Below are positions 50,920 through 59,792 of a stretch of 64,000 bases of DNA, one piece after another. This DNA comes from Ruminiclostridium sp. Its GTDB lineage: Bacteria > Bacillota > Clostridia > Oscillospirales > Ruminococcaceae. Below the pieces are notes generated by a model that was not told the DNA's origin, did no database searches, and was given only the letters and a program-made list of their open reading frames with translations. The translations under genes were made by a program, and so were the position numbers. How positions within the stretch are numbered: position 1 is the stretch's first letter; every line of letters starts with the position of its first letter. Location: assembly GCA_017635095.1 (NCBI GenBank), contig JAGBMA010000042.1:1-64000 (forward strand), given 5' to 3'.

Positions 50920-53106
50920 ATGGGATGGTTTGATGAACAGATACGGCAGCGCATGGAAAAGGATCAGGAGGTATTGGAGGATTCTTTTGTCGATATGATG
51001 AGTGCGGTGCTGGGTAAATGGGAAACCGCTCACCTAGAGGACAGCCGTTTCACAGCCAAGGCAGCGCTGGACGACATCCTGAGATACTATCGGCAGAAGC
51101 CCGTCGAGATACCGGACGACGCACAGAGTCTGACAGACAGGATAGAAGCCGTCCTGCGGCCTTCCGGACTGATGGTGAGGGAGGTCGATCTGGAGGAGGG
51201 CTGGCAGAATGATGCCTACGGTCCGATGCTGGGGTATGTGCGGGAAAACGGTCAGATCGTGGCGCTGATGCCATCCGGGCTGTTCGGATATTATTACAGG
51301 GATCCGGAAACGGGGAAACGGCGGAAGGTAACACGAAGGAATGCCCGTCTTTTTGAGCGTGAGGCGCTGTGCTTTTACCGTCCTATGCCTATGAAACGTC
51401 TGGGTATCCCCGATCTGCTGCTCTATATGAAAAGCTGCGTCTCAAAGGGCGATCTCGTTCTTATAGTTCTGGCGACGCTGGCTATGACGCTGGTGGGAAT
51501 GATAGAGCCCAGAGTCTATCACCTGATCACAGGCACGGTTCTTCAGGATAAACGAATGAACCTGATGATCGGTATGGGAGTATTCCTGCTGTGCTCGGCT
51601 TTTGCCGCGCAGCTTGTGGGGCTTATGCGTTCTCTTCTGGTGAGGCGGATAAATACCAAGATGTCGCAGAGCGTGGAGGCTTCCGTAATGATGAGGATCC
51701 TCGCCCTGCCTGTGAGTTTTTTCAGAAGGTTTGCCTCCGGCGAGCTTGCGAGCCACGCTTCGTCCGTCAACTCGCTGTGCAGCATGATGCTTAACAATAT
51801 CTTTTCGGTCGGTTTGTCCAGCCTGATGTCGCTTTTATATATTTCGCAGATCTTTTCTTTTGCTCCGTCGCTGGTATGGCCGTCCATACTGATCATACTT
51901 TCGACCGTGATACTCGGTGTGGCTGCTTCGCTGGTTCAGATCGGCATTACAAGAAAGCAGATGAAGCTGTCCGCTGAGGAATCCGGTATGAGCTACGCGG
52001 TTCTGAACGCGGTGCAGAAAATTCGCCTGTCGGGTGCTGAAAAGCGCGTATTTGCCCGCTGGGCGCGGCTGTACGCAAAGGAAGCAAAGCTGGAACACGA
52101 TCCGCCGGTTTTTCTGAAGCTGAACGGCGTGCTAATCACCGCCATTTCCCTCATAGGTACGATAGTTCTGTATTTTCTGGCAATAAAAACGGGTATCGGC
52201 GAAAGCGAGTATTACGCGTTCAGCGCCGCGTACGGACGCGTGATGGGCGCGTTCTCGGCTCTGGCGGGTATCGCGATCTCCGTTGCCGGCATCAGACCGG
52301 TACTGGAAATGGCGGAACCGATCCTGACTGCTGTGCCGGAGGTGGCAGCGGAAAAAGAACCGGTGAGCCGCCTGAGCGGAAGCATCGAGATAAACCATGT
52401 ATCCTTCCGGTATGAGGAAAACACTCCTTATGTTCTTGAAGATCTGAATCTGAAGATCAAGGCGGGTGAGTATGTGGCGATCGTCGGTCGCACAGGCTGC
52501 GGAAAATCCACGCTGGTGCGATTGTTATTGGGTTTTGAAAAGCCGGAGAAAGGTACGGTATTTTACGATCAATACGATTTTAACAGCGTTGATCCATGTT
52601 CCGTCCGAAAACAGATCGGCGTGGTGATCCAGAACGGACAATTATTTCAGGGGGATATTTATTCCAATATAGTGATCTCGGCACCGAATCTGTCACAGGA
52701 TGATGCATGGGAAGCTGCCGAGATCGCCGGGATCGCCGATGATATAAGGGAGATGCCCATGGGAATGCAGACCATGATCTCGGAGGGACAGGGCGGGATC
52801 TCCGGAGGACAGAAGCAGCGCCTGATGATTGCACGCGCCGTTGCACCGAAACCTAAGATCCTTATTTTTGACGAAGCTACCAGCGCCCTCGACAACAAGA
52901 CACAGCGTCAGGTATCGGAAGCTCTGGACAATCTGCACTGCACTCGCATCGTGATTGCTCACAGACTTTCCACCATTCGCAGCTGTGACCGTATTCTGGT
53001 GATGGACGGAGGCTGTATCACCGAAGAGGGTAATTACGAAGAGCTGATACGGGAGAACGGATATTTCGCCGAACTGGTGGAGCGTCAGCGGCTGGATCAG
53101 GATTAA
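50920..53106 (+). CDS. NHLM second ABC transporter (permease/ATPase)
   Basis: 728 residues. The N-terminal 150 residues (MGWFDEQIRQRMEKDQEVLED, then an alpha/beta region) replace the peptidase domain. This is the standard partner of the peptidase transporter in NHLM systems. The permease and ATPase follow, with GRTGCGKST near residue 525, ISGGQKQRL and ILIFDEATSALD. The two probably work as a heterodimer. Last gene of the RiPP operon. Confidence 0.93.
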   Translation: MGWFDEQIRQRMEKDQEVLEDSFVDMMSAVLGKWETAHLEDSRFTAKAALDDILRYYRQKPVEIPDDAQSLTDRIEAVLRPSGLMVREVDLEEGWQNDAYGPMLGYVRENGQIVALMPSGLFGYYYRDPETGKRRKVTRRNARLFEREALCFYRPMPMKRLGIPDLLLYMKSCVSKGDLVLIVLATLAMTLVGMIEPRVYHLITGTVLQDKRMNLMIGMGVFLLCSAFAAQLVGLMRSLLVRRINTKMSQSVEASVMMRILALPVSFFRRFASGELASHASSVNSLCSMMLNNIFSVGLSSLMSLLYISQIFSFAPSLVWPSILIILSTVILGVAASLVQIGITRKQMKLSAEESGMSYAVLNAVQKIRLSGAEKRVFARWARLYAKEAKLEHDPPVFLKLNGVLITAISLIGTIVLYFLAIKTGIGESEYYAFSAAYGRVMGAFSALAGIAISVAGIRPVLEMAEPILTAVPEVAAEKEPVSRLSGSIEINHVSFRYEENTPYVLEDLNLKIKAGEYVAIVGRTGCGKSTLVRLLLGFEKPEKGTVFYDQYDFNSVDPCSVRKQIGVVIQNGQLFQGDIYSNIVISAPNLSQDDAWEAAEIAGIADDIREMPMGMQTMISEGQGGISGGQKQRLMIARAVAPKPKILIFDEATSALDNKTQRQVSEALDNLHCTRIVIAHRLSTIRSCDRILVMDGGCITEEGNYEELIRENGYFAELVERQRLDQD

Positions 53107-53122
53107 GAGCGTGTCCATAAAG

Positions 53123-53890
53123 TCACAGGTGTTTATCTCTTTGCTCTAATAAAAGCATTTCACAATACTTTCCTGCATTTTTCTTTGTCCTGCCGAGAAT
53201 GATGAACTGAAGTACAAACATACCGACACACGCAGTAACGGCAAGAACAGCTCCTATCCCCTGTATCGTCTCATCGTTATCTTCCAAAAGCTTGTTAGTA
53301 GCTATGCAGGAATCATAAAGCGTATGTATCACGACCGGGACAATGACTGCGAGAATATATTGTACGGAAGCAGAGCCTTTACCGGTTATTTTATAATATC
53401 TTGCAATTCCAAGATGCCTTCCCATTATGATACCGATCAACATATGTGCAGCAACGGTTATCAGCCTTCCGGCAGCGATGAGCAGAGAATCCGAACCATA
53501 GAGGAACTCCTCAAAAAGTGTAAATCCGAGACCGACAGCAGCTCCGATCAGAATATATTCATATACGTTCCGGATCTTTGAACGGAATATCACGACAGTA
53601 ATTATGATCATCAGGAGCTTTGCCGCTTCTTCGGGAAGACCCGCAGCTGCCAATGACCCTATTACAGAACGAGCAAGAGGCGGGTAGTCTGAGCCGACAT
53701 ACCCCATTGACCCTAATATCAGACCGTCAACAATGAAAAAAGCAAGCGATAACAAAAGCGAGACAACACCAAGAATTACCGGAACTATTGCCTGTGACTT
53801 TGAGATCGGTGTGGGGATCTCTCTTTTTATCATTCTTCGATAAAGAAATCCCAATATCAGTAAAGATACCGCTGATTGTATAAGTGCCAT
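53123..53890 (-). CDS. PrsW-like intramembrane metalloprotease
   Basis: 255 residues with about eight hydrophobic helices. LPEEAAKL (EExxK motif), FTLFEEFLYG, HMLIGIIMG and VVIHTLYD give the four conserved motifs of the PrsW family. PrsW proteins cut membrane anti-sigma factors or process peptides. It is convergent to the RiPP exporter and could help regulate or protect. It is close to the two-component genes but in a separate unit. Confidence 0.8.
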   Translation of the reverse strand: MALIQSAVSLLILGFLYRRMIKREIPTPISKSQAIVPVILGVVSLLLSLAFFIVDGLILGSMGYVGSDYPPLARSVIGSLAAAGLPEEAAKLLMIIITVVIFRSKIRNVYEYILIGAAVGLGFTLFEEFLYGSDSLLIAAGRLITVAAHMLIGIIMGRHLGIARYYKITGKGSASVQYILAVIVPVVIHTLYDSCIATNKLLEDNDETIQGIGAVLAVTACVGMFVLQFIILGRTKKNAGKYCEMLLLEQRDKHL

Positions 53891-53979
53891 TATGAAATCT
53901 CCCTAAGTATTGTTGCAGACATATATTATCCTGCGTTCTGTACTTCATTCTGATGCTTATACCAAAGACAAAGCAGTTT

Positions 53980-54242
53980 TTATTCCTTTCTTTTCTTTAA
54001 GATATAAGCAAGAATTCCGCTTGCTGCAAGAAGCGACAGAAATATTAACGCAAGCTCTATGCCGCCGTTACCGAACATACTTGCTGTATCTCCCGACGAA
54101 ACGATGACTTCTGCACCGTTATGCCGAGAGTTATCATAGACGCATACAGCGGTTTGCGGGGGCGTAGGTACTTTACCGCGCCTAAAACAAAGCCTATAGT
54201 CGCCGATACGAGCATTGCAAGATAAAACAGCATAAAATCCAT
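53980..54242 (-). pseudogene. Fusion of two gene remnants (membrane protein start, surface anchor end)
   Basis: From ATG at 54242 one frame gives MDFMLFYLAMLVSATIGFVLG and KYLRPRKPLYASM, then stops at 54057. An overlapping frame gives SSGDTASMFGNGG, a hydrophobic helix and KKRKE, which is the end of a wall-anchored protein, stopping at 53980. The two do not belong together. This looks like a deletion joining two genes at the end of the two-component operon. The first frame begins 7 nt after the regulator stop. Confidence 0.6.
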
Positions 54243-54248
54243 AAGCTG

Positions 54249-54872
54249 TCATTCCTCCGTCCCCGCTTGAGCCATATTCTCACCCATAAATTTGTCATAC
54301 TTTACGCCGAGTATCCTTGCAAGCCTCATCAGTGTGGCGATGTCCGGGAGCCTGTCTCCGTTCTCCCACCGATAGACCGTCGGCATAGACACGCCCGCCA
54401 GCTCCGCAAGCTCGTTTCTTGTAAGGTCGCGCTCCTTGCGGTATTTCTCAATCTTCTTTCCGATCACCGCATTGCCTGAAAACTGCGCCCTTATCTGTTC
54501 ATCTGTGATATCCGAGACCGGAAACCGCAGATTATCCATGGCTTTTTTAATTTTTGCGGTGTTTATCGGTTTGAGCAGAAATGTGCTTGCAGGTGTTTCA
54601 TAGCTGTCAAGCGCGTATTTGTCATAACCCGTAATGTATATCACATTCAGCCTTGTATTCAGTTCAAGCAGCTTTTTTGCGATCTCTATCCCGTTTGCAC
54701 CCGGCATTTCTATGTCAAGAAACAAAACATCGAATCTTTCCTTTTCATACAGCGGTATTATCTCGTCCGGCTCTGAGGTACCGATGAGCTGTGCTTCCGG
54801 AACGATATCCTCAAGCTCGAATATGATATCCTCAACTATCCTCCGTTGGTCGTCCGCAACAAGTATTTTCAT
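54249..54872 (-). CDS. Response regulator: REC domain fused to XRE helix-turn-helix
   Basis: 207 residues. Receiver domain 1-125 with acidic pair near residues 7-8, phosphorylatable Asp53 in VLFLDIEMPG, and Lys in FLLKPI. The output domain (residues about 137-198: IEKYRKERDLTRNELAELAG, then VSMPTVYRWENGDRLPD) is Cro/CI-type. Most LytS-partnered regulators carry LytTR, so this fusion is unusual. Being a palindrome-binding fold, it is the best candidate to bind TTACCA-N3-TGGTAA. It overlaps the kinase gene by 4 nt. Confidence 0.9.
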   Translation of the reverse strand: MKILVADDQRRIVEDIIFELEDIVPEAQLIGTSEPDEIIPLYEKERFDVLFLDIEMPGANGIEIAKKLLELNTRLNVIYITGYDKYALDSYETPASTFLLKPINTAKIKKAMDNLRFPVSDITDEQIRAQFSGNAVIGKKIEKYRKERDLTRNELAELAGVSMPTVYRWENGDRLPDIATLMRLARILGVKYDKFMGENMAQAGTEE

Positions 54873-56140
54873 ATCTCGTCCCCTCTTTTCTTAGGTATAA
54901 CTATTTCCGCGACAGTACCCTCCGATCTTTTTACAAGCTCAAGTCCGCCGCCGCATTGTATTTGCAGTCTCCTGCGCGTGTTTTCCAGACCCACGCCGAG
55001 ACGCTTTTCTTCTCTCTCGGTGATCTTTTCGGGCTTTGTGCCGCTGTCCTCAACGGTTATGACAATACTGTCAACGCGGGAAAATGTTTTTATCGCTATA
55101 GTGCCGCCGTTTTTGGAGATACCGTGTTTTATAGCGTTTTCCACGATCGGTTCAAGTGTAAGAGCGGGAATGTCGAAATTCCTCTCCCGAAGGTCATAAA
55201 CAATGTTCAGATCAATGTAATGATCCGCCTGAACAAGCGCAAGATAAGCCTGAACATTCTCCATTTCCTTCTCAAATGGTATGGACTCGTTTGACTGTAT
55301 CGCACGGATATGCCCCTTGAGATAGTCGGCAAAATCGTCAATGCACCTGACCGCCACACGCTGATCCTGCCTTATGAGTGAGCGGATAACGCCGAGAGTG
55401 TTGTAGATAAAGTGCGGCTGTATCTGCGCCCGGAGCAGCTTCAGAGTATACCGCTCGATACGAAGCTCGTGTTCCGCAACGCTTTCCCTCATTTCCTGCT
55501 GATAAATAGCGGAAAGATAGATGTAATAGGCCAGCATTGAGAGTGATGTTATCGGCTCGACATAGCTCGGCGTTATATTGTTAAGCTCAAGAACAGCGGT
55601 AATACACGATATTATCACGATTGCCACCACAATAATATTTTTGCTCGCGCTTTGTCTGCCGAATCTTCTGACGGAACAGAACAGAAGCAGAACAACATAG
55701 AACATCAATACAATATATGTGGTATATCCGAGACGGAATCTGTAAAAATCCGACCCCTCATAGCGGAATACAAGATCGCCGGCGAACGGGGCTGCAAGGT
55801 ATATCACCGCGTTTATTACTGCGGGAATGCAGGCGATCAGCTTATACTTCATATCGGGTACTATTATCATAAGCTCTAAAAGTATAACGCATGGGCGCAC
55901 GATATACCGGAAGATCGCAAGCACGGTGAGCACAGCGGGGTTGGGTGCGCTTTCCGGCAGGATAGCGTCGATATGGTCGCTTGCGGAGATCGATATTGAG
56001 GTAAGAGCTATTGCCGCTACCCCTACAGGAAAGAGCCGTGCTGCGGGTATTTGTGTCTTTTTATTTATAGCCAATAAGACCGACAGAATGAACAATATGG
56101 AATAAGTCATGAAATTTTCTGAAATGATTTCAAGAAACAA
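54869..56140 (-). CDS. LytS/YesM-type sensor histidine kinase
   Basis: 423 residues. Six or seven N-terminal helices form the sensor. The His-kinase segment has QIQPHFIYNTLGVIRSL (phospho-His) and a HATPase_c with LEPIVENAIKHG and GVGLENTRRRL. Start TTG at 56140 chosen because AAGGAG lies 10 nt upstream; it adds a few residues before MTYSILF. It likely senses a peptide or membrane signal and phosphorylates the adjoining regulator. Confidence 0.9.
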   Translation of the reverse strand: MFLEIISENFMTYSILFILSVLLAINKKTQIPAARLFPVGVAAIALTSISISASDHIDAILPESAPNPAVLTVLAIFRYIVRPCVILLELMIIVPDMKYKLIACIPAVINAVIYLAAPFAGDLVFRYEGSDFYRFRLGYTTYIVLMFYVVLLLFCSVRRFGRQSASKNIIVVAIVIISCITAVLELNNITPSYVEPITSLSMLAYYIYLSAIYQQEMRESVAEHELRIERYTLKLLRAQIQPHFIYNTLGVIRSLIRQDQRVAVRCIDDFADYLKGHIRAIQSNESIPFEKEMENVQAYLALVQADHYIDLNIVYDLRERNFDIPALTLEPIVENAIKHGISKNGGTIAIKTFSRVDSIVITVEDSGTKPEKITEREEKRLGVGLENTRRRLQIQCGGGLELVKRSEGTVAEIVIPKKRGDEI

Positions 56141-56174
56141 TAATAAGACGCTCCTTCCAATATTTGTTATAACT

Positions 56175-56203
56175 ATTTTACCATAAAGTTGTGCGTTTAT
56201 CAA
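56175..56203 (-). promoter_or_regulatory. Promoter of the two-component operon
   Basis: Minus strand: TTGATA (56203-56198), a 17-nt spacer and TAAAAT (56180-56175). Operator C lies 33 bp further upstream, so autoregulation is possible. Confidence 0.65.
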
Positions 56204-56236
56204 CTCGCTTTTGTAGTTTTTGCCGAAAACGCTATA

Positions 56237-56280
56237 TTACCAGATTGGTAATAGCGTCTATGTACTGTATATGATATAAT
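56237..56280 (+). promoter_or_regulatory. Operator-promoter C
   Basis: TTACCA-GAT-TGGTAA (56237-56251), -35 TAGCGT (56252-56257), a 17-nt spacer and -10 TATAAT (56275-56280). It drives the HATPase-like gene and lies between it and the divergent kinase gene. Confidence 0.82.
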
Positions 56281-56329
56281 TTTTAGGGTCTATAAAAAGA
56301 CTTATCAATACATATTCCGGAGGTGCGGA

Positions 56330-56716
56330 ATGAACAGAAATGTTTTGCAGATGCAGATATACAGCTGTGATTTCGATCAGGATAAGTTCAACGCAAAGAT
56401 AGCAAAGTTCTGTAGTATAAGCCATATAGACAGTGAGACTCAAGGGATTTTGGAGCTTGCCTTGGAGGAGCTTGTTAAAAACAATATTGCAGCTTTTATT
56501 GAACACAACGATGGTCGTGGACTGCCTATCGATATAATAGTCGAACACTACGGAATATATGATGGAGCAGAAATGATCATAAGATACGGCGGTGACCGAT
56601 ACGACCCGATATATGACGGGGATGAGCTGTCAGCACAGCTTGCAAAAAAGCTGTTTGGCACCATAAAGTACGCTTATGACGGTACAAACTGCGTCACTGC
56701 CGAATTCCGATCGTAA
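56330..56716 (+). CDS. Small HATPase_c-like (GHKL) protein, 128 aa
   Basis: ILELALEELVKNNIAAFI resembles the N box of anti-sigma-factor-type GHKL ATPases (ExxxN), and YDGAEMIIRYGGDRYDPIYDGDEL could be the G1-like segment. It lacks a clear second glycine box. Proteins like this act with SpoIIE phosphatases and STAS domains, and one is encoded at 62282. A ribosome binding site GGAGG precedes the ATG. It is monocistronic under operator C. Confidence 0.68.
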   Translation: MNRNVLQMQIYSCDFDQDKFNAKIAKFCSISHIDSETQGILELALEELVKNNIAAFIEHNDGRGLPIDIIVEHYGIYDGAEMIIRYGGDRYDPIYDGDELSAQLAKKLFGTIKYAYDGTNCVTAEFRS

Positions 56717-56762
56717 CTGTAAATCCGATAATCATTATATTGCAGGAACAGCTTTTTGTCAA

Positions 56763-56806
56763 TTACCAGTTTGGTAATTGACTGAAAAAATGTTATTTCT
56801 TATAAT
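56763..56806 (+). promoter_or_regulatory. Operator-promoter D
   Basis: TTACCA-GTT-TGGTAA (56763-56777), -35 TTGACT (56778-56783), a 17-nt spacer and -10 TATAAT (56801-56806). It drives the MBOAT/DHHW genes. The near-consensus -35 suggests some basal activity compared with B. Confidence 0.85.
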
Positions 56807-56847
56807 ATTTGATAGGAAAATTACTGCTGCAAAAAGGAGTGGTCTGA

Positions 56848-58254
56848 TTGACCTTCAGTTCGGTCGTATTTCTGTTTATTTTCCTTCCGGTGACATTTAT
56901 TCTTTACGCGCTCATAAAGAATGACACAGCGCGAAACATCATACTTGTTGCGGCAAGCATAGTCTTCTATGCTTTCGGTGAGCCGATAGCGGTCATCATT
57001 ATGCTGATCTCGATAGTATTCAATTATTTCTTCGGCATAGCTGTGTCGGGTGAAAAACACGCAAAGCTTGCGGTATTCCTCGCGGTACTTGTCAATATAG
57101 GACTTCTGTTCGCCTACAAATACACAGGCTTTTTCGCGGAGACATTCAATACCGTTACCGGACTTTCAATACCCGTTCCGGTCATACGTCTGCCGATAGG
57201 TATCTCTTTCTTTACATTCCAGGGACTAAGCTATGTCATCGATGTTTACAGGGACAAGAAAAGCGTTCAGCGCAGTCTTTTCCTTGTTATACTCTACATC
57301 TCGTTTTTCCCGCAGCTTATTGCCGGTCCTATCGTGAGATATGAGGACATCTCAAAACAGCTCAGACACCGCGAATTTACCGCCGACAGAGTGAGCAGAG
57401 GCATACACCGCTTTATTCTCGGTCTCGGCAAGAAGGTGCTTATCGCAAATCAGATGGGATTTGTCGCCGATACGGTATTCGGCTTTGCTCCCGAGCAGGT
57501 CGGAATGGGACAGGCGTGGACAGGCGCGATATGCTATACTCTCCAGATCTTCTTCGATTTCTCGGGCTACAGCGATATGGCGATAGGACTTGGGTGTATG
57601 TTCGGATTTGACTTCCTCGAAAACTTCAACTACCCATTCATAGCGCCGAGCATACAGGATTTCTGGCGGCGCTGGCACATCTCGCTTTCAACATGGTTCA
57701 AGGAATATGTTTACATACCCCTCGGCGGAAACCGCAAGGGCAATGTGAGAACGACGATAAACAAGCTTGTCGTGTTCTTCCTCACCGGCTTGTGGCACGG
57801 AGCGAATTTTACTTTCATCGTCTGGGGAATGATACATGGGCTCTGTCAGATGCTTGAAACATATCAGATAATACCCACAAAAAAGAAATGGTTCAGACCG
57901 ATAGGTCACATATATACGCTGTCGGTAACAGTGCTTGCGTTCGTGCTGTTCCGCGCGGGTTCCCTCGGACAGGGCTTCGGACTGATAGCCGATATGTTCA
58001 GCGGAGCAGCGGGAGACGCGGCTGCGAATGCCGAGATAATGTCCTGCCTGTCAACACTGTGTATTATCGCTTTCGTGTTTGCAGTGATCCTCTCAACACC
58101 TGTATTCCGTGTATTAAAAGAAAAAGCATCGAAACTTAAGAATGCGGAAATGTACAACTATATGTCATACGCCGGCTCGATAGGTATATTAGCTCTTTGC
58201 GTGCTGTCGCTTGTTTCGAGCGCATATAACCCATTCATCTATTTCAGATTTTAA
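56848..58254 (+). CDS. MBOAT O-acyltransferase (AlgI/DltB-like)
   Basis: 468 residues with about eleven helices. RRWHISLSTWFKEYVYIPLGGNRKG and LTGLWHGANFTFIVWG (catalytic His) are the AlgI-type motifs. It transfers acyl groups through the membrane to surface polymers. TTG start 7 nt after AAAAAGGAG. It is followed after 21 nt by its DHHW partner. The target could be a wall or surface glycan. Confidence 0.93.
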   Translation: MTFSSVVFLFIFLPVTFILYALIKNDTARNIILVAASIVFYAFGEPIAVIIMLISIVFNYFFGIAVSGEKHAKLAVFLAVLVNIGLLFAYKYTGFFAETFNTVTGLSIPVPVIRLPIGISFFTFQGLSYVIDVYRDKKSVQRSLFLVILYISFFPQLIAGPIVRYEDISKQLRHREFTADRVSRGIHRFILGLGKKVLIANQMGFVADTVFGFAPEQVGMGQAWTGAICYTLQIFFDFSGYSDMAIGLGCMFGFDFLENFNYPFIAPSIQDFWRRWHISLSTWFKEYVYIPLGGNRKGNVRTTINKLVVFFLTGLWHGANFTFIVWGMIHGLCQMLETYQIIPTKKKWFRPIGHIYTLSVTVLAFVLFRAGSLGQGFGLIADMFSGAAGDAAANAEIMSCLSTLCIIAFVFAVILSTPVFRVLKEKASKLKNAEMYNYMSYAGSIGILALCVLSLVSSAYNPFIYFRF

Positions 58255-58275
58255 GAGGGGGAGTGAAAGAACGCT

Positions 58276-59715
58276 ATGAAAAAATCATTCAAGATCGTTT
58301 ATTCTGTATTGTTCTTTGCCGTCTGCGCAGCTCCCGCCGTACTGCTACCGTTTATGGGCAGCAGCGCCGAAATAGAGAAAAAGGAGCTTACGGAGCTGCC
58401 GGTGTTTATTGATAATGACGGCATCAATACCGATTTTTCCACACAATTCGAGTCATGGTTCAATGACAGGCTTCCGATGCGCTCGGAGCTGCTTTCTGCG
58501 GCAAATCTGATAAAGGGAGAAATGCTTAACACCGTCTCGTCAAATGTTATCAGCAATAACGGCTGGCTGTTCTATGACAGCGAAAAGCTGGACTTTATGA
58601 ACACGAATGCTCTGTCGGACAGGCAGATAAATGCCGCGGCGGTAACTCTGTCGCTGCTGGAGGAAAAGGTGACCTCCGAGGGCGGAAGATTTGTGTTCGT
58701 GCCTATGCCGAATAAATCCTCCGTATATTGGGAGCACATGCCCGCCTGCTATACAAAGGCTGACGAGAACAATCTTACAAGACTCTCGGCAAAGCTTTCG
58801 GAGCTTGGCGTGAACTATACCGATATGCTGTCAGTCATGATACAGAACAAGGAGCTTGGTATATATCACGCCCGCGATTCGCACTGGAACAATCTTGGCG
58901 CGATGATCGGCTACAATGAGATAATGAATTCTCTCGGCAGACCTCATAACACCTATGAGAATGCGTCCTATACATACGAACAGGTATGGCGGGCGGATCT
59001 CGACAAGCTGCTCTATCCTGCCGGCGGATTTATGGACTGGCAATACACTTTCGATATTACCTATTCGACATTCAGATTTATGCAGCCTTCCGGAGTCCAT
59101 GACACAGCTGCTCAGCTTGCGGTATTCATGAGCGACAGGGAGGAAAATGACGGCAACATCGTCACAATGAATATGAACAAGGCTCCGAACAAAAGCCTGT
59201 ATATGGTGCGGGATTCTTTCGGGCGGGCACTACTCCCGTTCATGATCGACAACTACGCCAATGCTACATTCGTGCGCACCGACCGTCCGGAACTCACTTC
59301 ATCGTTTGCGGATAAGGACTTCGTTTATGAGATAGTTGAGCGCAACCTGAAAAATGTGATCGCAACCGCACCTTATATGTTCGCACCCGAGAGAAACGGG
59401 GTGACATATCCGGATATATCCATAAGCGGCAATGCGGACGCTGTATTCAGCGATGAGGGCTACGCTTTCAGGCTGTACGGCAGACTTCCCGAGGACGCGG
59501 ACAGCGGTGACGGCAGAGTATATGCCGTTTTCCGCAGCGAAGCCGGGGAGCGGGTGTTTGAAGCTTTCCCGATCTATGAGAACAAGCTGATCGGCGAAGA
59601 CGGTACAAACGGTTTTTCAATGTTCATTGACAAGAGCACGGGACTGTCGGGAGAATATGAGCTTGTTGTCATAGCGGACAGCAAGGCATATTCAGGAGGA
59701 AAAATAATAGTGTGA
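58276..59715 (+). CDS. DHHW family protein (AlgJ/AlgX-like acetyltransferase partner)
   Basis: 479 residues. An N-terminal signal anchor, then LPMRSELLSAANLIKGEM and GWLFYDSEKL, ARDSHWNNLGA near residue 200 (catalytic DxHW) and VRDSFGRALLPFM. This is the SGNH-like enzyme that usually works with MBOAT proteins to transfer acetyl groups outside the membrane. Same operon as the MBOAT gene. Confidence 0.9.
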   Translation: MKKSFKIVYSVLFFAVCAAPAVLLPFMGSSAEIEKKELTELPVFIDNDGINTDFSTQFESWFNDRLPMRSELLSAANLIKGEMLNTVSSNVISNNGWLFYDSEKLDFMNTNALSDRQINAAAVTLSLLEEKVTSEGGRFVFVPMPNKSSVYWEHMPACYTKADENNLTRLSAKLSELGVNYTDMLSVMIQNKELGIYHARDSHWNNLGAMIGYNEIMNSLGRPHNTYENASYTYEQVWRADLDKLLYPAGGFMDWQYTFDITYSTFRFMQPSGVHDTAAQLAVFMSDREENDGNIVTMNMNKAPNKSLYMVRDSFGRALLPFMIDNYANATFVRTDRPELTSSFADKDFVYEIVERNLKNVIATAPYMFAPERNGVTYPDISISGNADAVFSDEGYAFRLYGRLPEDADSGDGRVYAVFRSEAGERVFEAFPIYENKLIGEDGTNGFSMFIDKSTGLSGEYELVVIADSKAYSGGKIIV

Positions 59716-59792
59716 TGCCGTTTCAGGCAATTCAATGTTAATACCGGCGATACACGCCGATAATATATAAGTAAAAAAGGAGAAACAAGAAA

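Noticed and set aside
53123..53890. CAAX/CPBP immunity protease
   Set aside because: EExxK followed by the FxxxE and two His motifs in this order fits PrsW better than the CPBP family.
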